Positions 51,465 through 60,963 are shown, numbered from the stretch's first letter. The stretch is 64,000 nt of DNA from Exiguobacterium sp018617385 (GCF_018617385.1 NZ_JACSKA010000001.1:1116001-1180000), one strand, 5' to 3'. Translations and numbers: made by a program. The notes: generated by a model not told the origin, from the sequence alone.

Positions 51465-53723
51465 ATGAAACAAATTCAAGTGGAACAAGTTCAAACGGAC
51501 TTGACGAACTGGGAAGCTGGAGAAAAAATCAACGAGGCGGCTTTGTTATCTTACGCACATTGGTCTCGTGCGACTCAGCACCAAGAAGAGTTGATTCGTT
51601 CGTTGCGGTTGCTCGCAACACATCGACTCAAACAAAAGGAATCGATGGACCCATTACTCAATCGTTGGGTAAAAGAGTTGGAGGCGATGAACGCACTTCC
51701 TCCAGAGCTTCGCCTGTTTCAACTGAATGAGCAGTTGCGTCGTTCGAAACAGGCGCTTCAAATTGACTGGCCCACCTTACGAGAGGCCGATTACGCCTCA
51801 ATGAAGGTTCAAATCTTAACAGAGTACGAGTCAAAAACGTCAGCGTTACTCGATCAACTTGACCAACTCCATGATGAGGTGGAGGCTGCGAAGTCTGATT
51901 TGCGTGATTCTGAATGGCGCGGACAGCTGGAGAACCTGTTTGAAGCGATCATCGAAGCGATGCAAGAAGTCGCATCTCTTGAAGATGATACTGCCTCCTT
52001 GCTCGCATCCATGCAGGGGAACTATTTCAGTCGTGAAGCGTTTCATCGATTCGGGGAGCGCGTCGCCCTTGTGAAGGAAAGACTATACACGATTTGTGAG
52101 GTACTACCAGACCGTCCGAGCGAGGCACGCTCGAGCGCGATTGAGTCACTTGAAGACATGATTGGGCTCGATGACATCAAAGCGCGTGTAAAGGCATGGT
52201 ATCGCTTCCTCCTTTTCCAGAAGGAACGAGAAAAGGCTGGATTTTCTTCAAAACATCAACCTTCCCTTCATCTCGTCTTCACAGGGAATCCAGGAACCGG
52301 CAAGACGACATTAGCGAGACTCATGGCCGAGATTTACTTTGAACTCGGCTTATTAGGACGCCCAGACCTTGTCGAGGCAGATCGTTCGAGTCTTGTCGGT
52401 GCCTATGTCGGACAAACGGAAGAACAGGTAATGAACAAGGTGAAGGAGGCGGAAGGTGGTGTCTTATTCATCGATGAGGCGTATGCATTGAAGCGTCAAG
52501 ATGCGAGTGGCAGTGATTACGGACAAGCGGCCATCGATACGCTTGTCGCCGCAATGACGAGTGGCGAATATGCAGGCAAGTTCGTCGTCATACTAGCTGG
52601 TTATCCAGAAGAAATGCGCCATTTCCTCTTAGCTAACCCTGGTTTACGATCACGATTCCCTGAGTCGAATCACTATGAGTTACCGAACTACCGTGACGAA
52701 GAATTGGTCGCCATCGGTGAGAAAGTGGCACAAGAGAATAATTACGTGCTGACGGAAGAGGCAAAGCGATCACTTCTTACTCGAATCGATAGAGAACGAG
52801 TCGATTCGACGTTCGGAAATGCTCGGACTGTCCATAACATTTTACTTGATGCGATGTTTAAGAAGGGTTCCCGCTTCGGTGCGGACGCTCCGTTAGACGA
52901 GATGGCGCTCTTGACTGAAGAAGACTTTGATCAGCCAGAAGATGACTCGAGTCCGACATCGTTAGATGACCTGGTCGGCATGGAAGAAGCGAAAGCACAA
53001 CTGGCTGAAATCGAAGCGCTCGTCCAGATTCAAAAGAAGCGGAAGGCGCTCGGTTTGAAGACCGCGCCCGTCCAACTCCATATGACACTTACCGGAAACA
53101 GTGGTACCGGAAAAACGACATTTGCCTATTTATATGCACAGATGTTGAAACGGACAGGATATTTGAAGCGAGGCCATGTCAATGTCGTCAGTCGTGCAGA
53201 TTTGGTCAGTGGCTATGTGGGGCAGACAGCTCAAAAAACGAAAGCGGCAATTCGTGACGCTCTTGGCGGTGTCTTACTCATTGACGAGGCCTATAGTTTG
53301 AACGGTGGGGCGAACGACTATGGGCGGGAAGCGATTGATACACTAGTTGACGAAATGCCGAAACATGGCGAGAATCTTGTCGTCGTCCTTGCCGGTTACG
53401 AAGGACCGATGCGCCGGTTGATTGAATCCAACCCAGGACTCAGCAGCCGAATGAAACGGACGATTCACTTTGCTGACTATACGCAAGAACAGTTAGTGGA
53501 CATCGCAAAAAACTATGCAAGTCAGTTCGGCTATGTGATGGAAGAGGATGCGCTTGAGGCATTGGCTACTCGTTTAGGTGATATCAAACATGCAAATGCG
53601 CGTACCGCTCTATCTGTCATCGATGAGTCGATTGCTCGTCAGTCCTATCGTTTAGTCTCATCAGAGGATGAGGAAGTGTCACTCCAACAATTATTAGTAG
53701 TAGATATTAAGAGTAAGTTATAG
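51465..53723 (+). CDS. Tandem AAA ATPase, SpoVK/CbbX-like
   Basis: 752 residues from ATG 51465. An N-terminal helical region of about 220 residues is followed by two CbbX-type AAA domains. Domain 1 has Walker A GNPGTGKTT (near 274) and Walker B VLFIDEAY (near 333); domain 2 has GNSGTGKTT (near 544) and VLLIDEAY (near 603). Both have the pore-loop-like YVGQT. B. subtilis SpoVK is a single-domain protein of about 320 residues. It is probably a hexameric remodelling ATPase; its client is unknown. Confidence 0.88.
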   Translation: MKQIQVEQVQTDLTNWEAGEKINEAALLSYAHWSRATQHQEELIRSLRLLATHRLKQKESMDPLLNRWVKELEAMNALPPELRLFQLNEQLRRSKQALQIDWPTLREADYASMKVQILTEYESKTSALLDQLDQLHDEVEAAKSDLRDSEWRGQLENLFEAIIEAMQEVASLEDDTASLLASMQGNYFSREAFHRFGERVALVKERLYTICEVLPDRPSEARSSAIESLEDMIGLDDIKARVKAWYRFLLFQKEREKAGFSSKHQPSLHLVFTGNPGTGKTTLARLMAEIYFELGLLGRPDLVEADRSSLVGAYVGQTEEQVMNKVKEAEGGVLFIDEAYALKRQDASGSDYGQAAIDTLVAAMTSGEYAGKFVVILAGYPEEMRHFLLANPGLRSRFPESNHYELPNYRDEELVAIGEKVAQENNYVLTEEAKRSLLTRIDRERVDSTFGNARTVHNILLDAMFKKGSRFGADAPLDEMALLTEEDFDQPEDDSSPTSLDDLVGMEEAKAQLAEIEALVQIQKKRKALGLKTAPVQLHMTLTGNSGTGKTTFAYLYAQMLKRTGYLKRGHVNVVSRADLVSGYVGQTAQKTKAAIRDALGGVLLIDEAYSLNGGANDYGREAIDTLVDEMPKHGENLVVVLAGYEGPMRRLIESNPGLSSRMKRTIHFADYTQEQLVDIAKNYASQFGYVMEEDALEALATRLGDIKHANARTALSVIDESIARQSYRLVSSEDEEVSLQQLLVVDIKSKL

Positions 53724-53754
53724 TATACTGGTAGTAGGAAAGAAGGATGATTCA

Positions 53755-54171
53755 ATGCACACGGTTCAAATCCCAGTACGGTATCAAGAAACGGACATGA
53801 TGGGCATCGTCTATCATGCCAACTATTTAGTTTATTTAGAGATTGCACGCACGGAATTATTACGGCAACTCGGTGTCGAATATAAGGATATGGAAGAAGC
53901 GGGATTTGTCTCTCCTGTGACAAACGTATCCATGGACTATAAGCGCAGCGTGACGTATGGTGATACAGTTCATGTTCGTGTATGGGTCGATCAATATTCA
54001 AAAATCAGAACGATTTACGGGTATGAGTTGACGAATCAACATGGGGAACTTGTCGGCACGGCCACAACAACGCATGTCGTCGTCAAACGAGGCGACTTCA
54101 AACCGATTCGACTCGATCGGGAGTTCCCGAAATGGCATGAGATGTATTTGAACGTCATGAACCCTGTCTAA
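53755..54171 (+). CDS. yneP: YneP-like acyl-CoA thioesterase (hot-dog fold)
   Basis: 138 residues, 4HBT/YbgC type. The catalytic loop is YQETDMMGIVYHANYLVYLE, with the Asp and the HANY motif. It hydrolyses acyl-CoA esters of unknown chain length. In Bacillus, yneP lies near plsY (yneS), as here. The start follows AAAGAAGGATG. Confidence 0.88.
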   Translation: MHTVQIPVRYQETDMMGIVYHANYLVYLEIARTELLRQLGVEYKDMEEAGFVSPVTNVSMDYKRSVTYGDTVHVRVWVDQYSKIRTIYGYELTNQHGELVGTATTTHVVVKRGDFKPIRLDREFPKWHEMYLNVMNPV

Positions 54172-54186
54172 GAATCTTCTGTCTTC

Positions 54187-54225
54187 GTACCGTCAGTATG
54201 GTATCATATCTTGACGGTACTTTTT
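54187..54225 (+). terminator. Rho-independent terminator after yneP
   Basis: Stem GTACCGTCA / TGACGGTAC with a 16-base loop and five T. Confidence 0.8.
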
Positions 54226-54249
54226 GTTATCTAGAAAGGGGAAGATCGC

Positions 54250-55110
54250 ATGCGTTATCCATCGATTTTGATGGTTTGCGGCGCCTTGACGTTCATGTTA
54301 GCCGGTTGTACGACAAACGAGCAAGTTGAACCGAAAGAACCAACGACACAGTCATCAACAATAGATGAACCAAAGACAGAACCAAATGAACCGACTTCGG
54401 ATCGTGAAGATGAAACGGTCTCCGAGTCACCTTCTGAAGAGGAGACGTCGGACGAGACTGAACAGCCGACCGAACCAGTAGAGGAAGAGCCTATGACACC
54501 TAGTCAACCGATTGAAACAGATGGTGTGGCCAATTTGGAATTAGATGAATTGATTCTTGTAAACAAGCAAATTGCATTGCCTTCCGACTATCAGCCTAGT
54601 GATTTAGTAGAGGCGAATATCGATTTTGTCGACTCGACAGTCGGTGAACGTCGAATGTTACGTAAAGAGGCTGCTCAAGCGATTGAAGGTCTAATGAAAG
54701 ATGCGTTGGCAGCAGGAATTGATTTGAAAGGGACGAGTGCGTTTCGTTCATACGCCTATCAAGTCAATCTCTTCAATGCTTATGTCGAACGAGATGGCAA
54801 AGAGCAAGCCATGAAATACTCCGCACCACCTGGCCATTCCGAACATCAAACAGGACTTGCGATTGACGTATCGAGCGCCTCAGTCAACTATCAACTGACT
54901 CAAAGTCTCGGTGAAACGGTTGAAGGAAAATGGCTAGCCGATCATGCTCACGAGTATGGTTTTATCATCCGTTACCAAAAAGAGTTTGAGGAAGAGACCG
55001 GGTATATGTACGAACCATGGCATTTACGTTATATCGGTATGGAGCATGCGAAACAGGTACATGCATTGAATCAGCCATATGATCGCTATATTGCGGAATT
55101 TATGAAATAA
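54250..55110 (+). CDS. Lipoprotein D-alanyl-D-alanine carboxypeptidase, VanY/M15B family
   Basis: 286 residues. A lipoprotein signal peptide ends in the lipobox LAGC (Cys near residue 20), followed by an 80-residue Glu/Thr/Pro linker. The catalytic domain carries the M15 zinc motifs SEHQTGLAIDV and EPWHLRYIG. It should trim the terminal D-Ala of peptidoglycan stem peptides outside the membrane; B. subtilis YodJ is similar. No vancomycin-resistance genes are near, so this is wall maintenance. plsY begins 11 bp later. Confidence 0.9.
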   Translation: MRYPSILMVCGALTFMLAGCTTNEQVEPKEPTTQSSTIDEPKTEPNEPTSDREDETVSESPSEEETSDETEQPTEPVEEEPMTPSQPIETDGVANLELDELILVNKQIALPSDYQPSDLVEANIDFVDSTVGERRMLRKEAAQAIEGLMKDALAAGIDLKGTSAFRSYAYQVNLFNAYVERDGKEQAMKYSAPPGHSEHQTGLAIDVSSASVNYQLTQSLGETVEGKWLADHAHEYGFIIRYQKEFEEETGYMYEPWHLRYIGMEHAKQVHALNQPYDRYIAEFMK

Positions 55111-55121
55111 GGGGAATTGCG

Positions 55122-55742
55122 ATGCCATATGTGACAGAAATCATGATTATTATTTTAAGTTATCTACTTGGTGCCATTCCGTTTGCCCTCATCATCGGCA
55201 AGCTCGGCTATCGCGTAGACGTTCGAGAACATGGGAGCGGCAATCTAGGAACGACGAACACGTTTCGCGTATTAGGTAAGAAGGCAGGAATTCTCGTTTT
55301 GCTCGGTGACATGGGGAAAGGTCTTGTCGCTGCATTGCTGCCTCTACTATTCGGAAGCGAGATGAGCCTGCTTCTTGCCGGAATCCCGGCAGTGATTGGA
55401 CACTCTTATCCAGTCTTTGCGAAATTCAAAGGTGGAAAATCGGTTGCGACGAGCGGTGGAGTTTTGTTGGCAGCCTTCCCGTGGTTCTTTTTTGTCGTCG
55501 TCGGTACATTTATCGTGACGCTCCTCACCTCGCGCATGGTTTCCCTCTCCTCGATGGCTGCCGCCGTGGTGGGACTGGTGACAGCAACGACTTATAGCAT
55601 CGTGACGAAAGATTGGTTACCGCTGATCGTCATCGTGCCACTCGCATTGTTCATTATTATTAAGCATCGTACCAACTGGCAACGTATTCGTGCTGGAAAA
55701 GAACCAAAAGTTCCACTGTTTCAACACAAGCCGAAATCATGA
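55122..55742 (+). CDS. plsY: Glycerol-3-phosphate acyltransferase PlsY
   Basis: 206 residues with about five transmembrane helices. It transfers the acyl group from acyl-phosphate to glycerol-3-phosphate, the first step of phospholipid synthesis. Family motifs are visible: GSGNLGTTNTFR, GDMGKGL and AKFKGGKSVATSGG. B. subtilis yneS is the orthologue. AAGGGGAATT precedes the start, and a terminator follows. Confidence 0.95.
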   Translation: MPYVTEIMIIILSYLLGAIPFALIIGKLGYRVDVREHGSGNLGTTNTFRVLGKKAGILVLLGDMGKGLVAALLPLLFGSEMSLLLAGIPAVIGHSYPVFAKFKGGKSVATSGGVLLAAFPWFFFVVVGTFIVTLLTSRMVSLSSMAAAVVGLVTATTYSIVTKDWLPLIVIVPLALFIIIKHRTNWQRIRAGKEPKVPLFQHKPKS

Positions 55743-55749
55743 CGCATGC

Positions 55750-55779
55750 AGGTACGTCCGTTTAGGGCGTGCCTTTTTT
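55750..55779 (+). terminator. Terminator after plsY
   Basis: Ten-pair stem AGGTACGTCC / GGGCGTGCCT including two G-U pairs, loop GTTTA and a T-run. Confidence 0.8.
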
Positions 55780-55915
55780 GTGTATTGTCGTTGATTTACA
55801 CAAAAAAGAAACAAAAACATGTTGGATTTGCTCGTTCTTTACTTTCAATTTACGTTAAATTTACATGCGTTCGTTACACTAGAAAAGGAAAGATTATTGT
55901 GGAGGAGGCAGGGAC

Positions 55916-56686
55916 GTGTCTTTAATCGGTGAAGAGCGTAAACAGAAAATTGTAGAATGGATCGAACGAGAAGGCAAAGTAAAGACGAGTGAGTTGATCG
56001 AGCGCTTGAACGTATCGGGGGAATCGATTCGACGTTATTTAGAAGAGTTAGAAAAAGAACATCGAATCAAACGTGTATACGGGGGAGCGGTCCTTCATCA
56101 GAGCATGTCCTTTCAGCCCATCGTGATTGCAAACATGGATGGAATTCGTCGAATCGCCTATACCGCATTTCAGTTGATTCCAGATGATACATTATTATAT
56201 ATCGGACATGGGGTTGCAGCAGAGCAAGTGGCATCCCGGTTGCGTGGTCGCAATGTGACGGTCGTGACGCCATCGTTGACGGTGGCGAAGGCGTTGTTTG
56301 AACAGCGGGCAAAAGGTGTGCTCGGTGGCGAAATTCAGCTGTTAGGTGGTACAATCGACCCGAAACATCTCGTGACGACAGGTGAGCAAGTCCTGGCGCA
56401 ACTTCAGACTTACATGTTCGACCTTGCCATCTTGTCCGTCGAAGGAGTCGATGCGTCACTAGGTTTAACGTGTGACGCGTTTGGCCTCGCCAGTATCACC
56501 CAGTCGGTGATGTCACAAAGTCGCGAGACGTTCTTATTGACAGACCATACCCAACTGAATCAACAAAAGCGGTATCGCGTCTGTGATTTTTCGAAGGTGA
56601 CGGCGATTATTTCTGATTTTCCGGAACCTCAAGATTTCAAAGGCGTCTTAGCCGAACATGGTGTGGACTGGAAGTTCGCACCGTAA
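55916..56686 (+). CDS. DeoR-family transcriptional regulator
   Basis: 256 residues, start GTG 55916 after GGAGGAGG. N-terminal helix-turn-helix RKQKIVEWIEREGKVKTSELIERLNVSGESIRRYLEELE; it reads as residues 8-45. The C-terminal DeoRC sugar-phosphate-binding domain has YIGHGVAAEQVA and LLGGTIDP. Such regulators usually sense phosphorylated sugars. The next gene, cutC, follows after 13 bp, so they are probably co-transcribed, and the target may include this operon. Confidence 0.9.
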   Translation: MSLIGEERKQKIVEWIEREGKVKTSELIERLNVSGESIRRYLEELEKEHRIKRVYGGAVLHQSMSFQPIVIANMDGIRRIAYTAFQLIPDDTLLYIGHGVAAEQVASRLRGRNVTVVTPSLTVAKALFEQRAKGVLGGEIQLLGGTIDPKHLVTTGEQVLAQLQTYMFDLAILSVEGVDASLGLTCDAFGLASITQSVMSQSRETFLLTDHTQLNQQKRYRVCDFSKVTAIISDFPEPQDFKGVLAEHGVDWKFAP

Positions 56687-56699
56687 AGGGAGCGATTGA

Positions 56700-57353
56700 A
56701 TGAATGTAGAAGTGATTGTCACTACACTGACGGAAGCTATTCAGGCTGAGCAATTCGGTGCGAAACGACTCGAACTGATTGCAGATATGGAAAATGGGGG
56801 GATCACACCAAGTTTTGGAACGATTCGAAACGTGGTCGAACATGTATCGATTCCGGTGCATGTGATGATTCGCCCCCATACACATTCGTTCCATTACAAT
56901 GAGGATGATGTCGAAACCATGCTTGCGGATATCGGTCTATGCCGTGAGCTCGGTGTCGATGGGATCGTATTCGGTGCATTGACACAGGACGGTGCGATTG
57001 ATGAGCGGATTTTAGGTGAAGTCATCAAACACAAAGGGGAAATGACGCTCACGTACCACCGTGCCTTCGATGCATCTCGTGATCTCTTTGAAGCGATGGA
57101 CGTGTTGAATGAATATCCGGAAGTAGACATTCTCCTTACTTCAGGCGGTGCCAACACCGCACTAGAAGGAATCGAAACCTTGATTGCCTTGAAGGAACGG
57201 GCGGAGATGACAATTTTGCCTGGTGCAGGGATCACGGTGGAAACGTTACCGATTCTTCAAGAACATCTTGACGTAGCGATGGTACACATCGGAAACGGTG
57301 TACGAACGAATGGAAAGCTCGATGAAGGAAAGTTCAAACCACTTCTTGGATGA
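56700..57353 (+). CDS. cutC: CutC family protein
   Basis: 217 residues, a TIM-barrel protein of the CutC family. Motifs: GAKRLELIADMENGGITPS, VMIRPHTHSFHY, LTYHRAFDA and LTSGGANTALEG. CutC was first linked to copper tolerance in E. coli, but its true function is debated. Here it follows a DeoR regulator, not a copper gene, so a link to sugar metabolism is possible. A terminator follows. Confidence 0.92.
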   Translation: MNVEVIVTTLTEAIQAEQFGAKRLELIADMENGGITPSFGTIRNVVEHVSIPVHVMIRPHTHSFHYNEDDVETMLADIGLCRELGVDGIVFGALTQDGAIDERILGEVIKHKGEMTLTYHRAFDASRDLFEAMDVLNEYPEVDILLTSGGANTALEGIETLIALKERAEMTILPGAGITVETLPILQEHLDVAMVHIGNGVRTNGKLDEGKFKPLLG

Positions 57354-57364
57354 GCCAAGGCAGA

Positions 57365-57388
57365 AAACAGTCGGAAGACTGTTTTTTT
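57365..57388 (+). terminator. Rho-independent terminator after cutC
   Basis: Stem AAACAGTC / GACTGTTT with loop GGAA and a T-run. Confidence 0.9.
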
Positions 57389-57425
57389 GCTATAATGAGA
57401 GAAAACAATAAATGTAGGTGAATTC

Positions 57426-58070
57426 ATGCAATCTTCCGTTTACAAACAATATGCGCTACGTATGCTATCAGGGAAGTGGGGCATCTCATTACTCGTTGTC
57501 TTAACTGTCATGGTCATTCAAGCGATGATCACGACACGACTTGATCTCTCGACGAACGACCCCGAAGTCCTTTTGACATCGGTGGCGCTCCTTTACGGGG
57601 CGACGGTTTTGCTCGCACCTATCGAGCTCGGGAAAAATTGGGTGTTTCTTCAGGTCGCGAAAGATGAAAAGCCAACGTTCGGATTGTTGATTGAATCGTT
57701 CGGGTCACTGAAAGACTATTCACGTGCCGTGGTCTATTATGCCGTATTCTATTTAGGTCTAAACGTGCTGATGCTCTTCTTGATCGTACCTGGTGTCTGG
57801 TTCTATTTGACGTATCGGATTGTACCGTTCATTATGCGAGATAATCCTGACCTATCAGCGTTCCAGGCGATGAGAAAGAGCCGACAGATGATGAAGGGTC
57901 ACAAACAGACGATGTTGAAGCTCTTTGCGAGTTTTATCGGATGGTATGCGCTCGTCCTTCTTACTGGAGGGCTGGCTTATATCTTTGTCACACCGTATCT
58001 TCAAACGGCGATTTCTGGACTCTATTTGGAGCTGAACGCCTCCTATCAAGCAAAACAACCGGTCGGATAA
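57426..58070 (+). CDS. DUF975-like integral membrane protein
   Basis: 214 residues, four to five transmembrane helices. The DUF975 core is seen near the C-terminus: AMRKSRQMMKGHKQTMLKL, then FIGWYALVLLTGG and VTPYLQTAISGLYLEL. Function unknown. The start ATG follows GTAGGTG. The terminating hairpin overlaps its stop. Confidence 0.75.
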   Translation: MQSSVYKQYALRMLSGKWGISLLVVLTVMVIQAMITTRLDLSTNDPEVLLTSVALLYGATVLLAPIELGKNWVFLQVAKDEKPTFGLLIESFGSLKDYSRAVVYYAVFYLGLNVLMLFLIVPGVWFYLTYRIVPFIMRDNPDLSAFQAMRKSRQMMKGHKQTMLKLFASFIGWYALVLLTGGLAYIFVTPYLQTAISGLYLELNASYQAKQPVG

Positions 58071-58081
58071 TCCGACCGGTT
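58057..58081. terminator. Hairpin between convergent DUF975 and YdaT-like genes
   Basis: Perfect 11-bp stem AACCGGTCGGA / TCCGACCGGTT; the loop contains the stop codon of the plus-strand gene. Confidence 0.7.
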
Positions 58082-58084
58082 GCT

Positions 58085-58318
58085 TTATGTTCCATGCTGA
58101 TCTGACTTTTTAGGATTTGGGGCGTCTTCAAAATCTTGTTTTTCCTCTTCCGACGCATCCGCATGCCATTTTTTCGCTTGCTCGGTGGCAATGGGAATCG
58201 CTTTCGTCTCAGAGTAGCCTTGCGCGAGTAATGCGTTCGCGATATCAATGGCTTTCTTTTTTACAAGTGGATCGAAGTTTTTCAGTGATTCTGGATAGTC
58301 TTTCATATTCCATGGCAC
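58085..58318 (-). CDS. YdaT-like small protein
   Basis: 77 residues from GTG 58318, preceded by AAGGAGG at 8 bases. The typical start is (M)PWNMKDYPESLKN, then KKKAIDIANALLAQGY and IPIATEQAKKWH. Similar proteins in Bacillus (YdaT) belong to the general-stress group. The C-terminal tail is acidic and disordered. Function unknown. The next gene upstream on the strand lies 45 bp away. Confidence 0.8.
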   Translation of the reverse strand: MPWNMKDYPESLKNFDPLVKKKAIDIANALLAQGYSETKAIPIATEQAKKWHADASEEEKQDFEDAPNPKKSDQHGT

Positions 58319-58363
58319 GAAAATCGCCTCCTTCATTCCTACTAATTCCACAAACGTCCGGTT

Positions 58364-59236
58364 TCAAACGTCTTGATGGAGATAATACTCGATCAGTGCT
58401 TGTGTGCCATTTTCTCCGTACCCGTTCTCTTCCAAAATCGAATACAGGCGATGTGCGAGCTCGAGACCTGGTAATGTCACTTGTAGCTCGTGTGCACTCT
58501 CGATGGCAAGTGTCATGTCTTTGATAAAGTGTTTGATGAAGAAGCCAGGTGCATAATCTTCGACAATCATGCGTGGAACCAGGTTTTCAAGCGTCCAGCT
58601 ACCGGCTGCCCCGCCACGAATCGTACGAACGAGCGCCTCTGGGTCAATTCCAGCTCGTTTACTGAACGCTAGCATTTCGGCATTTCCCATCATAATGCCG
58701 GCAATGGCGATTTGATTGGCAAGTTTCGCATATTGACCGCTCCCTGCGTATCCCATTCGTTCAATCGATTGTCCCATCGCTTCAAATAGAGGCTTCGCTT
58801 TATTGAAGGCGAATTCACCCCCACCGACTAAAATCGACAGCGTTCCATTTTTGGCTCCGACATCGCCACCTGTTACTGGTGCGTCAAGTGGGAGGAGACT
58901 CCGCTCAATGGCAGTCTCGGCAATTCGTTCAGCCAGTTTCGGTGAGGACGTCGTCATGTCGATCAATAATGTACCTGGTTCTGCCGAATCAAGAATGTTC
59001 CCTTCGCCAAAATAGATGGATTCGACATCGGACGGATAGCCGACGATCGTGATGACGGCATCGGCATCTCGGCAAACGTCCCGTACCGAATCACACCATG
59101 TCACACCTTCCTCTAACAATGCAGCTGCCTTCTCTTTCGTCCGTGTGTATGCTTGTACTTCAAATCCGTGTTTCATCAAATTACGTACCATCGATTGGCC
59201 CATGACCCCGAGCCCGATAAATCCGATTGTTTTCAT
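58364..59236 (-). CDS. NAD(P)-dependent dehydrogenase, 3-hydroxyisobutyrate dehydrogenase family (YkwC-like)
   Basis: 290 residues. The Rossmann motif is GFIGLGVMGQSM at the N-terminus, the substrate loop DAPVTGGDVGAKNGTL, and the catalytic Lys lies in GQYAKLANQ. The family reduces or oxidises beta-hydroxyacids (glyoxylate/succinic semialdehyde or hydroxyisobutyrate types). The substrate cannot be fixed. Its start overlaps the stop of the ABC exporter gene (ATGA), an unusual pairing. Confidence 0.88.
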   Translation of the reverse strand: MKTIGFIGLGVMGQSMVRNLMKHGFEVQAYTRTKEKAAALLEEGVTWCDSVRDVCRDADAVITIVGYPSDVESIYFGEGNILDSAEPGTLLIDMTTSSPKLAERIAETAIERSLLPLDAPVTGGDVGAKNGTLSILVGGGEFAFNKAKPLFEAMGQSIERMGYAGSGQYAKLANQIAIAGIMMGNAEMLAFSKRAGIDPEALVRTIRGGAAGSWTLENLVPRMIVEDYAPGFFIKHFIKDMTLAIESAHELQVTLPGLELAHRLYSILEENGYGENGTQALIEYYLHQDV

Positions 59237-60963
59237 GTCGCTTGTCCCCCTAATAATTGTTGTGAAACGAGTCGTTGATATAGTTCATTCTCCGTTAAAA
59301 GTTGCTCATGTTTCCCGATTCCGCTGATTCGTCCGTCTTCTAAGACGACAATCTGGTCGGCATGTCTGACAGTCGAGAGTCGGTGGGCAATCACAAGCGT
59401 CGTTCGTCCGACCATCAGGCGGTCTAACGCTTCTTGGACCACACGTTCTGATTCGGAATCTAGACTTGATGTTGCCTCGTCGAGCAATAAAATCTGTGGA
59501 TTTCGTAACAATGCTCGCGCGATAGCAAGCCGTTGCCGCTGCCCGCCAGACAAACGGATGCCTCGCTCACCAATCTCCGTATCGAGCTGTTCTGGCATCG
59601 TTTCAATGAACGACCATGCGTTGGCCATTTCACAGGCCTCTTTGATTTCATCATCGCTCGCTTCATGTCGAAGTCCGTACACAATGTTTGTCCGTACAGA
59701 TCCTGAGAGGACGGGGGAATCTTGAGCGACATATCCGATGATTTGACGCCAAGTGTCACGCCCGTATGTTTGAATCTCTCGATTTCCATATCGAATCGTT
59801 CCTGCCGTCGGTGTGTAGAACTGTTCGACAAGTGAGAAAAGTGTCGTTTTCCCGGCACCACTCCGTCCGACGATGGCGGTTGTCGCCCCCGGTGACACGT
59901 GAAGTGTCAATCCTTGGATGACGGGTTCAGTGCCATAATGGAAAGCAACGTCTTCGAATGAGAGTGCTGTCTGATGAATCGTTTCTTCATGTGTGCTGTA
60001 TGGTTCGGGACTGACTTCGAGCAATTCAGCAATCCGTTCCGTAGCTCCACGCGCCTTTTGAAGTCTCGTCAAGAATTCACTCATCGTGATGAGGGGCGTG
60101 ATGATTTGGAAGAGATAGAGCATGAAGGCGAGTAGTTCGCCCGTTGATAAAGCTCCGGTCGAGACACGATATGCGCCGAACCCGAGGATGGCAATTAACA
60201 TCCCGGTCAAGGTCACATTGAGAAGGGGGATGAGGATCGCTTGAATTCGTCCTTCCTTCACCCCGTAATCGAACAGTGTCTCGATTTTTGCTTTGCCGGT
60301 ACTCACTTCCATCTGTTCCGTCGCTTGTGATTTGACAAGTCGAATCTCTCCGAGCAGTTCGGCGAAGAAGCCGGAAAGATTTCCGAGTTCTTGTTGTGTC
60401 TCTTTTGCGATAATTCGAAGCTTCCGTCCGAGCGGTATGACAATGATGAGTGTGGTCGGAACAGAGAACAAGATGACGAGTGTCATTTGCCAATCAAGTG
60501 TGAACAAAATGGCGACGGCGCCGATGACCGAGACGAGGGAGGTCAACAACCTGACACTTTGTTCGGATAACAACTGTTGAAGCGTCGTCGTATCATTGTT
60601 CAACCGAGACACCAGTTCCCCCGACTTGATGCCGTCATAGAATGGAATCGGCAGTTTGACGAGATGGTCCCACAAGGTCGTGCGTAAATTGGCGACGACC
60701 CGTTGCCCGACAATATGTAACCAATAAATCGAAACGGCACTCGTGATGACCTGAATCAAAAATGCGATGACGAAATAGATGATCCATTCTGGTGTCAATA
60801 AGTCGCTGCTCCACCGGTCGACCACACGTTGCAAGATGAGCGGAATGGCCAGTGAGGCGACGGCTTGAAGGAGAGAGATGAGAATGGCTCCGACAAATAG
60901 CCCTTTCGGAGGATTCGCGATTTTGAATAATTGAAAAAAAGTTTGCCATGTTGATGGTTTCAT
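59233..60963 (-). CDS. ABC multidrug exporter, BmrA/LmrA-like homodimer type
   Basis: 576 residues: six transmembrane helices, then an ATPase domain with Walker A GRSGAGKTT, signature LSGGQRQR and a full Walker B LLLDEATSSLD. All catalytic motifs are canonical, so it can work as a homodimer, unlike the pair at 35912-39419. It is related to BmrA/LmrA drug exporters. It diverges from sbcD. The start ATG follows AGGAGGACTTCC-like sequence on the minus strand. Confidence 0.9.
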   Translation of the reverse strand: MKPSTWQTFFQLFKIANPPKGLFVGAILISLLQAVASLAIPLILQRVVDRWSSDLLTPEWIIYFVIAFLIQVITSAVSIYWLHIVGQRVVANLRTTLWDHLVKLPIPFYDGIKSGELVSRLNNDTTTLQQLLSEQSVRLLTSLVSVIGAVAILFTLDWQMTLVILFSVPTTLIIVIPLGRKLRIIAKETQQELGNLSGFFAELLGEIRLVKSQATEQMEVSTGKAKIETLFDYGVKEGRIQAILIPLLNVTLTGMLIAILGFGAYRVSTGALSTGELLAFMLYLFQIITPLITMSEFLTRLQKARGATERIAELLEVSPEPYSTHEETIHQTALSFEDVAFHYGTEPVIQGLTLHVSPGATTAIVGRSGAGKTTLFSLVEQFYTPTAGTIRYGNREIQTYGRDTWRQIIGYVAQDSPVLSGSVRTNIVYGLRHEASDDEIKEACEMANAWSFIETMPEQLDTEIGERGIRLSGGQRQRLAIARALLRNPQILLLDEATSSLDSESERVVQEALDRLMVGRTTLVIAHRLSTVRHADQIVVLEDGRISGIGKHEQLLTENELYQRLVSQQLLGGQAT

